Assembly: GCF_018127925.1 (NCBI RefSeq)
Contig: NZ_CP072347.1
Coordinates: forward strand, 622,501 to 686,500
Length of the DNA stretch: 64,000 nt
Direction of reading: 5' to 3'
Origin: Prevotella melaninogenica
Lineage (GTDB): Bacteria; Bacteroidota; Bacteroidia; Bacteroidales; Bacteroidaceae
The position numbers were made by a program, and so were the translations under genes. Every line of letters starts with the position of its first letter. Positions within the stretch are counted from its first letter, which is position 1. The notes under the pieces are model-generated. The model had not been told where the DNA came from. It was given only the letters and a program-made list of their open reading frames with translations, and did no database searches. Shown here one piece after another: positions 28,994 to 38,210 of the stretch.

Positions 28994-29025
28994 CCTGTCT
29001 GCCCTTTATTGGTAGGGCAGACAGG
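28994..29025. terminator. 12-bp hairpin between the M16 protease and fumarase genes
   Basis: CCTGTCTGCCCT (28994-29005) pairs perfectly with AGGGCAGACAGG (29014-29025). The T-tract (GCTTTTTCT) follows on the plus strand, opposite to the flanking genes. On the minus strand it would be a structured fumarase leader or a T-poor terminator of the protease gene. Confidence 0.55.
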
Positions 29026-29076
29026 GCTTTTTCTATTTGTTTATAATATGTTTTTGTATTCTTTTCTTACTGTTTA

Positions 29077-32007
29077 TTAATAGCCGAAGATTTCTTCTGT
29101 TGTCAGTCTCTTGATAGGTGCAATCTTTTCTAATGCCTTGAGGTCAAGTTCTTTCTCGTTACCAAGGATGATATACTTGAAGGTCTTGTTAGCAATGTAC
29201 TCCTTCTCGAAGTTAATAACATCCTGCAGTTGCAGACTTGGAAGAGCGTTGTAAATCTTTTCACTCAATGAGGTGTCGAGACCTAAACGCTGTGCTGCAA
29301 GATAAGAGGTGAGGATAGAGTACTTAGTTGTACGAGCGGAAGCAAGGCTCTTCATCAAGCTTTGCTTGGCAAGGTCAAAGCCACTCTGGCGTACAGGTAC
29401 GTTGTTGAGAAGTTTGTTGAACTCTGTTACACAGTCCATCATCTTATCGTTCTGTGTGATGATGTAGGTGTAGAAGCTCTCATTACCTCCTAAACGATAA
29501 GGAGATGCATAGACAGCTGAAGCTGAATAAGCCAAACCACGTGCCTCACGTAACTCTTGGAAGACGATGGCATTCATACCACCTCCGAAGTATTCATTGA
29601 AGAGGGCGATGATAGGGGCACGGTCGGCAGACCACTTCTGGTTCTGATTGTGGAGCTGAACCATGTAGATATTCTTTGCGTCGTAAGGTGCAATGAGAAC
29701 CTCGTTCTTTGGTGTTGTCTCCTCGGTATAACGCTTGATAGCAGGCACTGCAGCGAACTTCTTTGGTGTCTGGATAGTCTTGCTGACAAGCTGGTCAACC
29801 TCTTTCAGGCTTGAAGGACCGTAGTAAAGCACTGTCAACTTATAGTTCTTCAAGTTCTTCAAAAGGTTAAGCAGTACCTGTGGGTTGATTGACTTCAACT
29901 CCTGTTCACTTGGAACGTTGCGAGTAGGGTTGTACTCTCCGTAGGTAGCATAGTCTCTGAGGGCAGCGAAGTTAGCGTTCTGGTTAGCCTTGTTGTCGCT
30001 GCGTGACTTTAGAATCTGCTCTACATAGAGGTCGTAAGCCTCCTTGTCAACCTTTGCATTACTGAGTAAATTGTTCAACAGAGCAAGTGCCTGAGGCAGG
30101 TTAGAGTTGAGACCACTTAACGTAATGTACGAAACCTCGTTTCTTTCAGAGAGGTTATAGTCGCAAGCTAACTTATAGAACTGCTGCTTAATCTGCTCGT
30201 TGGTGAGCTTATTGGTACCTAAGTAATCAAGATAACCAGCTGCATAGCTGAGCATTGGGTTATGTTCGTCACCGTAAGGTACTACGAAGCAAAGTGTAAA
30301 GAGGTCGTTTGTCTTGTCCTGCTTATAGAGAACAGGAAGACCCTTCTGTGTTGTTGCCTTGGTAAGGTCGCGCTTGTAGTTAACAAACTGTGGCTGGATA
30401 GGAGTTGTCTTGGTGTTTACAATCTCCTTAAGGAAGTCACTCTGCTTGTCGTTGTTGGTTGGGATTGGAGTGATTGTAGGTTTCTCTACCTTCTTAATAG
30501 TAGTATCGTTGCCCTGCTCCTTGTAGACACAAGCGAAGTCGTTGTGGAAGAATTCATTAGCAAATCTAACAACTTCAGCCTTTGTTAACTTTGAAATGCG
30601 ATTGAGTTTATCCACTTCCTGCTTCCAGTCTTTATGGTTGATGAAGGCATCCACATACTGCTTTGCACGGAACTGGTTATCATCTAACTGCGTATAATAG
30701 TAACGCTTGTAGTTGTTAACGATAGATGGCAAGAGATCATCAGAGAAGTTACCCTTCTTGAGTTTCTCTATTTCAGACAAAGCAAGGCTGCGAACCTCCT
30801 GCAAAGTCTGTCCACTCTTTGGCTGTCCATAGACATAGAATACCGAATATTCGTCCATATCGGTCACTCCAGCCTCTATCTCTTGTACTTTTAGCTTCTG
30901 ACTGAGGTCGAGATCGAAGAGTCCTGCTTGTCCGTTAGACAAGAGTTGTGCTACAATCTCTAATGTATCTATCTGTAAAGACTTACTTGCATCAGCGCGC
31001 CAGCCCATGAAGAGCATAGGAGCTTCCTTACCAACAACAGTCGTATCGACAGGTGCTGTGAGTGTTGGTTGAGCTGGGAACTGTGGTATGTCGATGTGTG
31101 CACTTGGCTTCCAATCGCCAAAATACTTCTCAATCGAAGCTACCGTCTTGTCTGGGTCGAGGTCGCCTGAAAGACAGATAGCGATGTTGTTTGGTACGTA
31201 GTATTTGTTAAAATAGTTCTTGATATTGGTGATTGAAGGATTCTTCAGGTGCTCACCAAGTCCGATAGTGGTCTGTGTTCCGTATGGGTGAGTAGGGAAA
31301 AGCTTTGCAAAGAGTGCTGCATAAACCTTACGCCAGTCACTTGAAAGACCGATGTTATACTCCTCATACACCGCTTCTAACTCTGTATGGAAGCCACGGA
31401 TAACCATATTCTGGAAACGATCGCCCTGAACTCTTGCCCAAGTGTCAATCTCATTGGATGGAATATTCTCTACATAGCAAGTTACGTCATTAGAAGTATA
31501 AGCGTTTGTACCCTCACTACCGATGGCAGTCATCATCTTATCGTACTCGTTTGGAATGTTATAACGAGCTGCAAGTTGTGAGATAGAGTCAATCTGGTGG
31601 TACCATTGCTTGCGTGCAGCTGGGTCAGTGATACGACGATACTGCTCGAAGCGAGCCTCAATTGAGTCGAGATAAGGGTGTTCAGCCTCCACATTAGACG
31701 AACCAAAGTGGGTAGTACCCTTAAACATAAGGTGCTCTAAGTAGTGTGCAAGACCTGTTGTCTCCTTTGGGTCATTGCGAGAACCTGTGCGCACAGCGAT
31801 ATATGTCTGTACACGTGGCTTCTCTTTGTTGACAGAAAGATAGATTTTCAGACCGTTTTTCAGTGTGTAGATACGTGTCTGCATCGGGTCATTCGGTATG
31901 CTTTCATAGCTGTAACGCTGCGCATAAGCTGCCACAGATGCAAATAGGAACAATAGTCCTAAGCTTAGCCCCTGTATGAGGGTACTGTTAAGGAAATGTT
32001 TTTTCAT
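29077..32007 (-). CDS. M16 family metallopeptidase (insulinase-like)
   Basis: A 976-residue exported zinc peptidase. A signal peptide or anchor occupies residues 1-30. The inverted zinc motif HYLEH is at 88-92, with VYEEYN downstream supplying the second glutamate ligand. Four repeated M16 domains are expected; the third and fourth lack HxxEH, as is normal. It probably degrades peptides in the periplasm or at the cell surface. It lies upstream of the fumarase gene and 47 nt downstream of the DUF4954 gene. Confidence 0.93.
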   Translation of the reverse strand: MKKHFLNSTLIQGLSLGLLFLFASVAAYAQRYSYESIPNDPMQTRIYTLKNGLKIYLSVNKEKPRVQTYIAVRTGSRNDPKETTGLAHYLEHLMFKGTTHFGSSNVEAEHPYLDSIEARFEQYRRITDPAARKQWYHQIDSISQLAARYNIPNEYDKMMTAIGSEGTNAYTSNDVTCYVENIPSNEIDTWARVQGDRFQNMVIRGFHTELEAVYEEYNIGLSSDWRKVYAALFAKLFPTHPYGTQTTIGLGEHLKNPSITNIKNYFNKYYVPNNIAICLSGDLDPDKTVASIEKYFGDWKPSAHIDIPQFPAQPTLTAPVDTTVVGKEAPMLFMGWRADASKSLQIDTLEIVAQLLSNGQAGLFDLDLSQKLKVQEIEAGVTDMDEYSVFYVYGQPKSGQTLQEVRSLALSEIEKLKKGNFSDDLLPSIVNNYKRYYYTQLDDNQFRAKQYVDAFINHKDWKQEVDKLNRISKLTKAEVVRFANEFFHNDFACVYKEQGNDTTIKKVEKPTITPIPTNNDKQSDFLKEIVNTKTTPIQPQFVNYKRDLTKATTQKGLPVLYKQDKTNDLFTLCFVVPYGDEHNPMLSYAAGYLDYLGTNKLTNEQIKQQFYKLACDYNLSERNEVSYITLSGLNSNLPQALALLNNLLSNAKVDKEAYDLYVEQILKSRSDNKANQNANFAALRDYATYGEYNPTRNVPSEQELKSINPQVLLNLLKNLKNYKLTVLYYGPSSLKEVDQLVSKTIQTPKKFAAVPAIKRYTEETTPKNEVLIAPYDAKNIYMVQLHNQNQKWSADRAPIIALFNEYFGGGMNAIVFQELREARGLAYSASAVYASPYRLGGNESFYTYIITQNDKMMDCVTEFNKLLNNVPVRQSGFDLAKQSLMKSLASARTTKYSILTSYLAAQRLGLDTSLSEKIYNALPSLQLQDVINFEKEYIANKTFKYIILGNEKELDLKALEKIAPIKRLTTEEIFGY

Positions 32008-32054
32008 ACAATCAGTATTTGTTTATTGTTATAATTGGGTAGAGAATGTAATGA

Positions 32055-33908
32055 TTAATTCTCAAAATCAACTTCATGATCAAGGCTATTAACGAACGAT
32101 TCAAAGACCTCTCTGTCTACATCGCCCATCTCAAACTCCTTCTCGGCATCCTTTTTTATCTCTGCAATCCATGCACGGCGTGCCTCGATATAATCTCGTT
32201 TGATGCGTGCATCGTCCTCGGGAGAAATCTCATTAATGCCGTAGTATTCTAAAATCATGCGATAGGTCCATGCCCATTGATAGATACGATAGTTCTCGTT
32301 AATCTCTCGGAAGCGGTTAACCACCTCTTCTATCGTTTCAAGACTACCGCTCTTGATATCCTCAATGAGGCGTCGCTCTTCTGATACTGGGAGCAGAAGA
32401 CCAGAAAGGTCGTCCCATCGTCCGAGTCCTACTTCGGTCTGTGGCTTACCAAAGAAGCCCCATTTGTGGGCACGTTTCAGTACTGCTCCCATGTAGATAC
32501 GCAGTGCGATGTCATAATATTTGATACCTTTTCTTAGACTGGTAGCATTGATAACGTATTCATGATAGTTATAAGATGAAACATTGTCACCACTTGCCTG
32601 GCGCAGATTCTCAAGTATCTTCTTTCCCTGCAGAATCTCTCCAACAGAGTAAGGTGATAGCCAATCGAAGTTGACAATACTCTTCTGCGTCTGCTGTGGA
32701 CGCATATCACGCTTTGGCCACTTGCGTATATCACGATAAAGACCAACTGTTGTGATGTTGCGACCGGGCACGAGATACATCTTGTCAGCCTCAGCAATGA
32801 GGTAAGAGAAGGGTAGGGCAGTCGTGTTAGGGTGGTGCATCAGCTTACCGAAACATACGGAGAACGTACCGATTGTTGCTGGCATGAGTAGATAACTACC
32901 GCTTGCCGTCTTTGTTCCACGCTCCAAGATGCCCCAGTGCATTGGTCCCATCTTATAGGCATGGTTAGAGAAGTTGGTCCCAGAACCTGCATTATAGAAA
33001 GAGAACATACCACCAATGAGCAGTGAACTCTTATGATGTGAGGCACAGAACGGACCGCAGAAAGCAGCGCACGCCTCACCGTTTGACATAAAGGAATTGG
33101 CGAAGAAGACACTCTGTGAGGCTGTAAAGCCATTGCTTATCTGACAGGCTTCACCCACGAAGCAGTCTTGCATCTTCACACTGTTCACGATACTTGACCC
33201 ATCTGATATGATAGAGTTCTCGCAGATGACCCCTGTACCGATGTAAACACTGGCATATTCAGAGCTGAGAATGGTACAATCGCTCAAACGACTTGCACCA
33301 GATATCTCGCAATCGTCCTGAATGACGGTGTTGGTAATCTCCTTTGTATTGACAATCTTCACTTTATTGCCAATCGTTCCACGTTCAGGATTGGTGCGAG
33401 CAATCTCCTCTTTCACTAATCTTCGGATAGCATTCTTGAGGTCTTTGTCGTTGAAATGCTTCACCATAAAGGCTGCAAACTGGCTATTGAGGTCGTGGAA
33501 GAAGATTACATTGCCGTCGCCCACCTCATTCAATACCGAGATAAGGTTACCTTCTCCATAGGTAGCTCCTTCCGTAGTCTCCATGACAGAGATGTTAGAG
33601 ATGAGGCAGTCGTCACCGATTGTATAGTTATTAATATAATTCCCCACCTTCTCAATAAGGCAGTCGTTACCAACGGTAACATTGCGTAGGGTAGCATCAT
33701 TGATACCAGAATGCTTGACGAAGCCCTTTGTTATCTCGACTTCTTTCTGGACACTTCCCAACTGTACGTCACCATAGAACATGACACGGTGGAAGAATTT
33801 CGCTTGAAATCCGTCCTCCGCAACCTCTACTCGACTCCAATCTTCTGCCCAGCAGCTATTGCTCTCGAGTATCTCAATCTCTTCAAAGGTAAGGGAACGA
33901 TATTGCAT
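32055..33908 (-). CDS. DUF4954 family protein
   Basis: A 617-residue cytoplasmic protein matching DUF4954, a Bacteroidetes-centred family. Residues of about 70-330 show repeated hexapeptide-like turns (IGDDCLISNISV, IQDDCEISGASRLSD, MQDCFVGEACQISNG), suggesting a left-handed beta helix related to sugar-nucleotide or acyl transferases. The C-terminal 200 residues are helical (KIRP-like RYDIALRIYMGAVLKRAHKWG pattern, shown here in part). No catalytic function is established. A 111-nt gap with AT-rich inverted repeats separates it from hflX upstream. Confidence 0.85.
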   Translation of the reverse strand: MQYRSLTFEEIEILESNSCWAEDWSRVEVAEDGFQAKFFHRVMFYGDVQLGSVQKEVEITKGFVKHSGINDATLRNVTVGNDCLIEKVGNYINNYTIGDDCLISNISVMETTEGATYGEGNLISVLNEVGDGNVIFFHDLNSQFAAFMVKHFNDKDLKNAIRRLVKEEIARTNPERGTIGNKVKIVNTKEITNTVIQDDCEISGASRLSDCTILSSEYASVYIGTGVICENSIISDGSSIVNSVKMQDCFVGEACQISNGFTASQSVFFANSFMSNGEACAAFCGPFCASHHKSSLLIGGMFSFYNAGSGTNFSNHAYKMGPMHWGILERGTKTASGSYLLMPATIGTFSVCFGKLMHHPNTTALPFSYLIAEADKMYLVPGRNITTVGLYRDIRKWPKRDMRPQQTQKSIVNFDWLSPYSVGEILQGKKILENLRQASGDNVSSYNYHEYVINATSLRKGIKYYDIALRIYMGAVLKRAHKWGFFGKPQTEVGLGRWDDLSGLLLPVSEERRLIEDIKSGSLETIEEVVNRFREINENYRIYQWAWTYRMILEYYGINEISPEDDARIKRDYIEARRAWIAEIKKDAEKEFEMGDVDREVFESFVNSLDHEVDFEN

Positions 33909-33930
33909 AAACTTTTCTTTTAGTTGTTTT

Positions 33931-34015
33931 TATTAGCCTTATTAGCCTTATTGGGCATATTAGCCCTATTAGCCTAATTGGGCAAATAAGCCCAATAAGG
34001 CAAATATGCCCAATA
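33931..34015. repeat. Overlapping AT-rich inverted repeats between hflX and the DUF4954 gene
   Basis: GCCTTATTGGGC (33945-33956) is the exact reverse complement of 33990-34001, and ATTGGGCATATT (33950-33961) of 34003-34014. TATTAGCC is repeated several times in between. The two pairings share bases, so they are mutually exclusive. Confidence 0.9.
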
Positions 34016-34019
34016 GTCT

Positions 34020-35270
34020 TTATTCCTCTTCGATATTGTAAAGGAAGTCATTGTAAGGATACTTCTGCACGTGCAGTTCGCGTACTTTCTTGTAAAGCAC
34101 CTCTCTGAACTCGTCGATATTCTCCTTTTCCTTGGCTGAAATAAAGAGACAGTTGTCATGCTCCTTAGCCATCCATGTCTTCTTCAGTTCGTCCAAGGTG
34201 ATATTCTCTTTGGTTGCTGGTGTGAGGTCGTCTTCCTCTTTCTCCACCCAATGATAGTTATCAATCTTGTTGAAGATAATCATCGATGGCTTATCAGCAC
34301 AACCAAGTTCAGACAAAGTCTGGTTGACTACCTGTATCTGTTCCTCAAAGTCAGGATGTGAGATGTCCACAACGTGCAAGAGAAGGTCGGCTTCGCGCAC
34401 CTCATCGAGTGTTGACTTAAAAGAATCAACCAAGTCGGTTGGCAACTTACGGATAAATCCAACGGTGTCAGCTAACAGGAAAGGAAGATTGTCTACAACG
34501 ACCTTGCGCACAGTTGTGTCGAGTGTTGCGAAGAGTTTGTTCTCTGCAAATACCTCGCTCTTAGCCAAGAGGTTCATGGTGGTTGACTTACCCACGTTCG
34601 TGTAACCCACCAAGGCAACACGAATCATACGCCCACGGTTCTTGCGCTGTGTGACCTTCTGTTTATCAATCTCAGCAAGTCTTTGCTTTAAGAGGGTCAT
34701 ACGCTGCAAGATGATACGGCGGTCCATCTCTAACTGGGTCTCACCAGGACCACGCAGACCTACCGAACCTTTACCGCCACCAGAGCCTGAACCACCGCCC
34801 TGACGCTCCAAGTGAGTCCACAGACGCTGCAGACGTGGGAGCATATAGCGGTACTGTGCCAACTCTACCTGTGTCTTTGCATTGGCTGTCTGGGCGCGCA
34901 TAGCAAAGATGTCGAGGATGAGAGAGGTACGGTCTAATATCTTCACACCGAGTTCCTGTTCGATATTACGCATCTGCTTTGCCGACAATTCATCGTCGAA
35001 GATGACCATACCGATAGGCTCCTCCTCGTCCTCCATCATCTTGATGTAATCTCTTATCTCTTCAAGTTTACCCTTGCCAACATAGGTAACAGCACTTGGA
35101 CCTGTCACCCTCTGTGTGAATCGCTTCACCGTGACAGCACCAGCTGTGTCAGCGAGGAACTCTAATTCGTCAAGATATTCCTTCGTCTTCTCCTCGTTCT
35201 GGTCCTTTGTAATAAGACCTACAAGGATGGCAGTTTCCGCCTTGACGTCAGATATGATAAATTCTTTCAT
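34020..35270 (-). CDS. hflX: Ribosome-associated GTPase HflX
   Basis: A 416-residue GTPase that binds the 50S subunit and can split stalled ribosomes. The N-terminal HflX domain (about 1-195) includes GLRGPGETQLEMDRR. The G domain has GYTNVGKST (G1), DTVGFIRKLP (G3) and NKID (G4). The last 30 residues (VRELHVQKYPYNDFLYNIEEE, in part) are usual. The frame is followed by overlapping inverted repeats and the DUF4954 gene. Confidence 0.95.
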   Translation of the reverse strand: MKEFIISDVKAETAILVGLITKDQNEEKTKEYLDELEFLADTAGAVTVKRFTQRVTGPSAVTYVGKGKLEEIRDYIKMMEDEEEPIGMVIFDDELSAKQMRNIEQELGVKILDRTSLILDIFAMRAQTANAKTQVELAQYRYMLPRLQRLWTHLERQGGGSGSGGGKGSVGLRGPGETQLEMDRRIILQRMTLLKQRLAEIDKQKVTQRKNRGRMIRVALVGYTNVGKSTTMNLLAKSEVFAENKLFATLDTTVRKVVVDNLPFLLADTVGFIRKLPTDLVDSFKSTLDEVREADLLLHVVDISHPDFEEQIQVVNQTLSELGCADKPSMIIFNKIDNYHWVEKEEDDLTPATKENITLDELKKTWMAKEHDNCLFISAKEKENIDEFREVLYKKVRELHVQKYPYNDFLYNIEEE

Positions 35271-35351
35271 TCAGTAATTTCTATTATTGCTTATTTTTGT
35301 GTTGAAAAGTGTACTTCCCTATCGTTCGAACTGGTATACACTGGCACATGG

Positions 35352-35359
35352 CAAAGTTA
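35352..35359 (-). promoter_or_regulatory. -7 box for hflX
   Basis: TAACTTTG on the minus strand, about 82 nt upstream of the ATG. No clear -33 box. Confidence 0.45.
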
Positions 35360-35642
35360 CTCATAAAATCTGAAAAATACTAATGAAAAACTCTGTTTTT
35401 ATGTCCTTTAACCCAAATCTCATGCCCCCACAATATGTATAATTCTGCTTCTTCTGAAATATGGAGTGATAAAAAGCTATTATAATAAGGCACACAGTGC
35501 AACTCTAAGTTTGCAGCAAGAAACATAGATTTGCTCTGTGAGATATTTCTAATGTCCTAAACACAAAAGACAGAGCTTGTCAATCCAAACTTCTGAAGAA
35601 TACTTTTTGTCTGAATTTTTCACATATCGATTTTTTAAAGAC

Positions 35643-35792
35643 TACCAAATTGCTTGCAATTAACGCCCTTTTAGCTTGCAAAAGATGCCCTTTTGAGGTC
35701 TAACTAACGCCCTTTTGAACCCTTATTAAGCACCTTTTGGATTTCCTTTCTGCAACTATTTGAAAACGAGTAACTTACATAGGTGTTAAAAT
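35643..35792 (+). repeat. Dispersed 22-nt-phased repeat, copy B
   Basis: Units start at 35643, 35665, 35687 and 35709, with a final GCACCTTTTGG at 35730; spacings 22, 22, 22 and 21. The tail has CTGCAACTATTTGA and ACTTACATAGG. It lies in the 803-nt gap between the MBL hydrolase end and the hflX start. The 35360-35640 part of that gap is AT-rich with no gene seen. Confidence 0.88.
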
Positions 35793-35937
35793 ATCTCATG
35801 TTTACCCCATTTTTCTACCTCTTCTTCGAATATTTTGTCAATAAATTTCTTTGCCTTTGAGTATATCTTACTCAGGGGCACACTAATTACTGATTTGGGT
35901 TTTGGCTGAGGGGAGAGAAAAAGATATTAAAGTTTAC

Positions 35938-36025
35938 GTTTCCTGTCACTGTTGTCACTCCTTTTAGATGTATAAGACGCTATCATACAGAGATATAGCC
36001 TTAAATGTTAAAAGTGACAGGAAAC
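35938..36025. repeat. 88-bp element bounded by 13-bp inverted repeats
   Basis: GTTTCCTGTCACT (35938-35950) and AGTGACAGGAAAC (36013-36025) are exact reverse complements with 62 nt between. It lies 49 nt past the stop of the MBL hydrolase gene. No reading frame of note is inside. Confidence 0.75.
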
Positions 36026-36073
36026 TAAAAACAAACTTGTTTTGTAGTTATAGGTTTATTTCACTGTCTGCGC

Positions 36074-36904
36074 TTAAAAATGAATCTTCAAACCATCGTA
36101 TGCAAAGAAAACATCATTTGGGAGAAGTTTTTGTGCCTCTTCATGTAAGCCAATCTTATGGGTGAGATGGGTTAAATAAGTGCGTTTTGCTCCTATCTTT
36201 CGACTGAAATCAATGGCTTCAGATATCAACTGATGGGAGTGGTGCTCACGTTCCCAGCGCAAAGCGTTTACAACCAAGGTTTCAACACCTTCAAGATAAG
36301 GGAGTTCCTCATCTTTAATAGTTTTCATATCTGTTATGTAGGCAAGCTTTCCAAAGCGATAACCGAGGATGGGTAGTTCGCCATGCATCACAGAGATAGG
36401 CATCACTTCGATGTCGCCAATCATAAATGGGGTATGCGGTTGAATACTATGAAGGTTCAGTTTTGGAACTCCTGGATAGGGATTGTCCGTGAAACAATAA
36501 GGGAAATTATGGCGTAAACCATTGCAAGTGTTTTCGTTGGCATATACCTCAATATCCCCCAATGCACAATAAGGGCGTACATCATCAATCCCTCCTACAT
36601 GATCATAGTGGATATGCGTTATCAATAAACCATCAATCTTACGGAAAGGTTGTGGTAACATCTGTTGGCGAAAGTCAGGACCGCTGTCAATGACAATACG
36701 TGTCTTTGCCGTTTCCAATAAAGCAGAGGTACGCAATCGGTTGTCGCGTGGGTCCTTACTCTTACAAACATCGCAGCTACAGCCAAGTACAGGGACGCCA
36801 TTGGAGGTGCCAGTGCCGAGGAAGGTGAAGCCTCCCCCGACCCCTCCGAAGGGAGGGGAGCCCTTTATCGGTCGTTCGTTGCTTATATGTTCTTCTTGCT
36901 TCAA
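36074..36904 (-). CDS. MBL-fold metallohydrolase (PhnP-like) with disrupted start region
   Basis: A beta-lactamase-fold hydrolase. FTFLGTGTSNGVPVLGC near the N-terminus, CDVCKSKDPRDNRLRTSALLE (in part) and THIHYDHVGG (HxHxDH metal ligands) identify the PhnP-like phosphodiesterase branch. Homologues normally start a few residues before FLGTGTSNG. Here the frame carries a GC-rich repeat coding for SPPFGGVGGG just before that point, and upstream of it there is only TTG (36904) and no ATG before the next stop. So the gene either uses a non-ATG start with a 27-residue extension or is poorly translated. Active-site residues are intact. Confidence 0.8.
   Translation of the reverse strand: MKQEEHISNERPIKGSPPFGGVGGGFTFLGTGTSNGVPVLGCSCDVCKSKDPRDNRLRTSALLETAKTRIVIDSGPDFRQQMLPQPFRKIDGLLITHIHYDHVGGIDDVRPYCALGDIEVYANENTCNGLRHNFPYCFTDNPYPGVPKLNLHSIQPHTPFMIGDIEVMPISVMHGELPILGYRFGKLAYITDMKTIKDEELPYLEGVETLVVNALRWEREHHSHQLISEAIDFSRKIGAKRTYLTHLTHKIGLHEEAQKLLPNDVFFAYDGLKIHF
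36829..36866 (-). repeat. GC-rich interspersed repeat inside the MBL gene
   Basis: On the minus strand the sequence GGGCTCCCCTCCCTTCGGAG (and on to GGGGGAGGCTTC) matches the two copies at 37052-37143. Here it is in frame at the 5' end of the MBL gene and codes SPPFGGVGGG. Confidence 0.85.
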
Positions 36905-37051
36905 CGGATATGTTCTTAAAAGTTGGTTTGATGCTTTATAAGCATTTCTTAATTAAAAGCTTATTTATAACGAGTGTTTATGGTTGGATGTCGCAGTTGT
37001 TAGGATAAGTATTAATATTAAACCATACCACAACCTAAAGAAGTAGCTACT

Positions 37052-37143
37052 TTTGTTTAGCACTCCCCTCCCTTCGGAGGGGCTGGGGGGAGGCTTCGTT
37101 TGTTTAGCACTCCCCTCCCTTCGGAGGGGTTGGGGGAGGCTTC
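37052..37143 (+). repeat. Two tandem copies of the GC-rich repeat
   Basis: Two 47-nt direct copies (GTTTAG at 37055 and 37102), each with CACTCCCCTCCCTTCGGAGG and GGGGGAGGCTTC. CCCCTCC-CTTC-GGAGGGG forms a 7-bp hairpin in each. They lie right after the murB stop (minus strand) and could act as its terminator. Bacteroidetes genomes commonly carry such repeats. Confidence 0.9.
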
Positions 37144-37147
37144 TGCT

Positions 37148-38158
37148 TTAATTTGGAAAGGTATTCACCTCTGGATGTATCTCAATTCCAAACTTCTCCT
37201 TTACATCATGCTGAATCGTCTGATAGAGTCTGACTACGTCAGCACCTGTTGCACCACCAAGGTTTACCAAAACCAAAGCCTGCTTGTCATAAACACCTGC
37301 AGGACCTAACGCCTTACCCTTCCAACCGCATTGTTCAATCATCCAACCAGCTGGAATCTTCTCATGGTCAGCATCAATAGTATAGTGGGGCATCCGTTCA
37401 TATTGCGCTGCCAACTCCTCGTATTTAGCCTTAGGAACGATAGGATTCATAAAGAAACTACCCGCATTACCAATCTTCTTTGGGTCAGGAAGTTTCGCAT
37501 TACGGATGTCAGTAATCGTCTGACGAAGTTCTGCTGCAGTAGGATTCTCTATGCCTTGTTCAGCCAATGCCGCACGAATATTACCATAATCGAGCTTAGG
37601 TTGATAAGTCTTAGAAAGGCGATAGGTCACCGATGTGATAAGATACTTATTGCGCCATTCATGCTTAAACTTACTCTGTCGATAGCTGTATTCGCAATCA
37701 GCATTCTTGAAATGATGCACTTCGCCAGTGGCAATCTCCACCGCTTCAACCTCATCAATCAGGTCTTTAGCTTCCACACCATATGCTCCGATATTCTGTA
37801 CAGCACTCGCACCACACTCACCCGGAATGATAGAAAGGTTTTCTGCACCATAGAGATCATGAGAAACACAATAGTCTACAAAGTCATCCCATACGTAAGC
37901 AGACCCACAACGTACACGTTCTTCGTCGATTTGCTCGATAAAAGAGATGCCAGAGTGGAGTACGGTTCCCTTGAAATCACCAGTGAGTAGAAGGTTACTA
38001 CCCCCACCGAGAATCAGTAGTGGATAGTCGTCTTCCTTCAACGAGCGCACAAGTTCCTGTGCTTCCTCTACTGATTCGTATTCGACAAAACGCTGACATT
38101 TAGCGTCAATGCCGAAGGTATTATGCTTTAGTAGACTATAGTTAAACTCTATTTTCAT
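37148..38158 (-). CDS. murB: UDP-N-acetylenolpyruvoylglucosamine reductase
   Basis: A 336-residue FAD enzyme that reduces UDP-GlcNAc-enolpyruvate to UDP-MurNAc. HNTFGIDAKC opens the FAD domain, LLILGGGSNLLL is the FAD-phosphate loop, IPGECGASAVQNIGAYG lies around the active site, and YRQSKFK marks the E. coli-like type I enzyme. The catalytic serine is in KIGNAGSFFMNP. It ends 4 nt before the GC-rich repeats. The upstream sugar acetyltransferase starts a 52-nt gap away and is on the same strand. Confidence 0.95.
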   Translation of the reverse strand: MKIEFNYSLLKHNTFGIDAKCQRFVEYESVEEAQELVRSLKEDDYPLLILGGGSNLLLTGDFKGTVLHSGISFIEQIDEERVRCGSAYVWDDFVDYCVSHDLYGAENLSIIPGECGASAVQNIGAYGVEAKDLIDEVEAVEIATGEVHHFKNADCEYSYRQSKFKHEWRNKYLITSVTYRLSKTYQPKLDYGNIRAALAEQGIENPTAAELRQTITDIRNAKLPDPKKIGNAGSFFMNPIVPKAKYEELAAQYERMPHYTIDADHEKIPAGWMIEQCGWKGKALGPAGVYDKQALVLVNLGGATGADVVRLYQTIQHDVKEKFGIEIHPEVNTFPN

Positions 38159-38210
38159 TTTAACTTATATCGTTTTTGTGTTTTCCTTTGTTTCTGTTTA
38201 TAACAAGGAT

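Noticed and set aside
35968-36165. 65-residue plus-strand frame at the MBL gene end.
   Set aside because: It runs through the 13-bp inverted-repeat element and antisense into the hydrolase gene.
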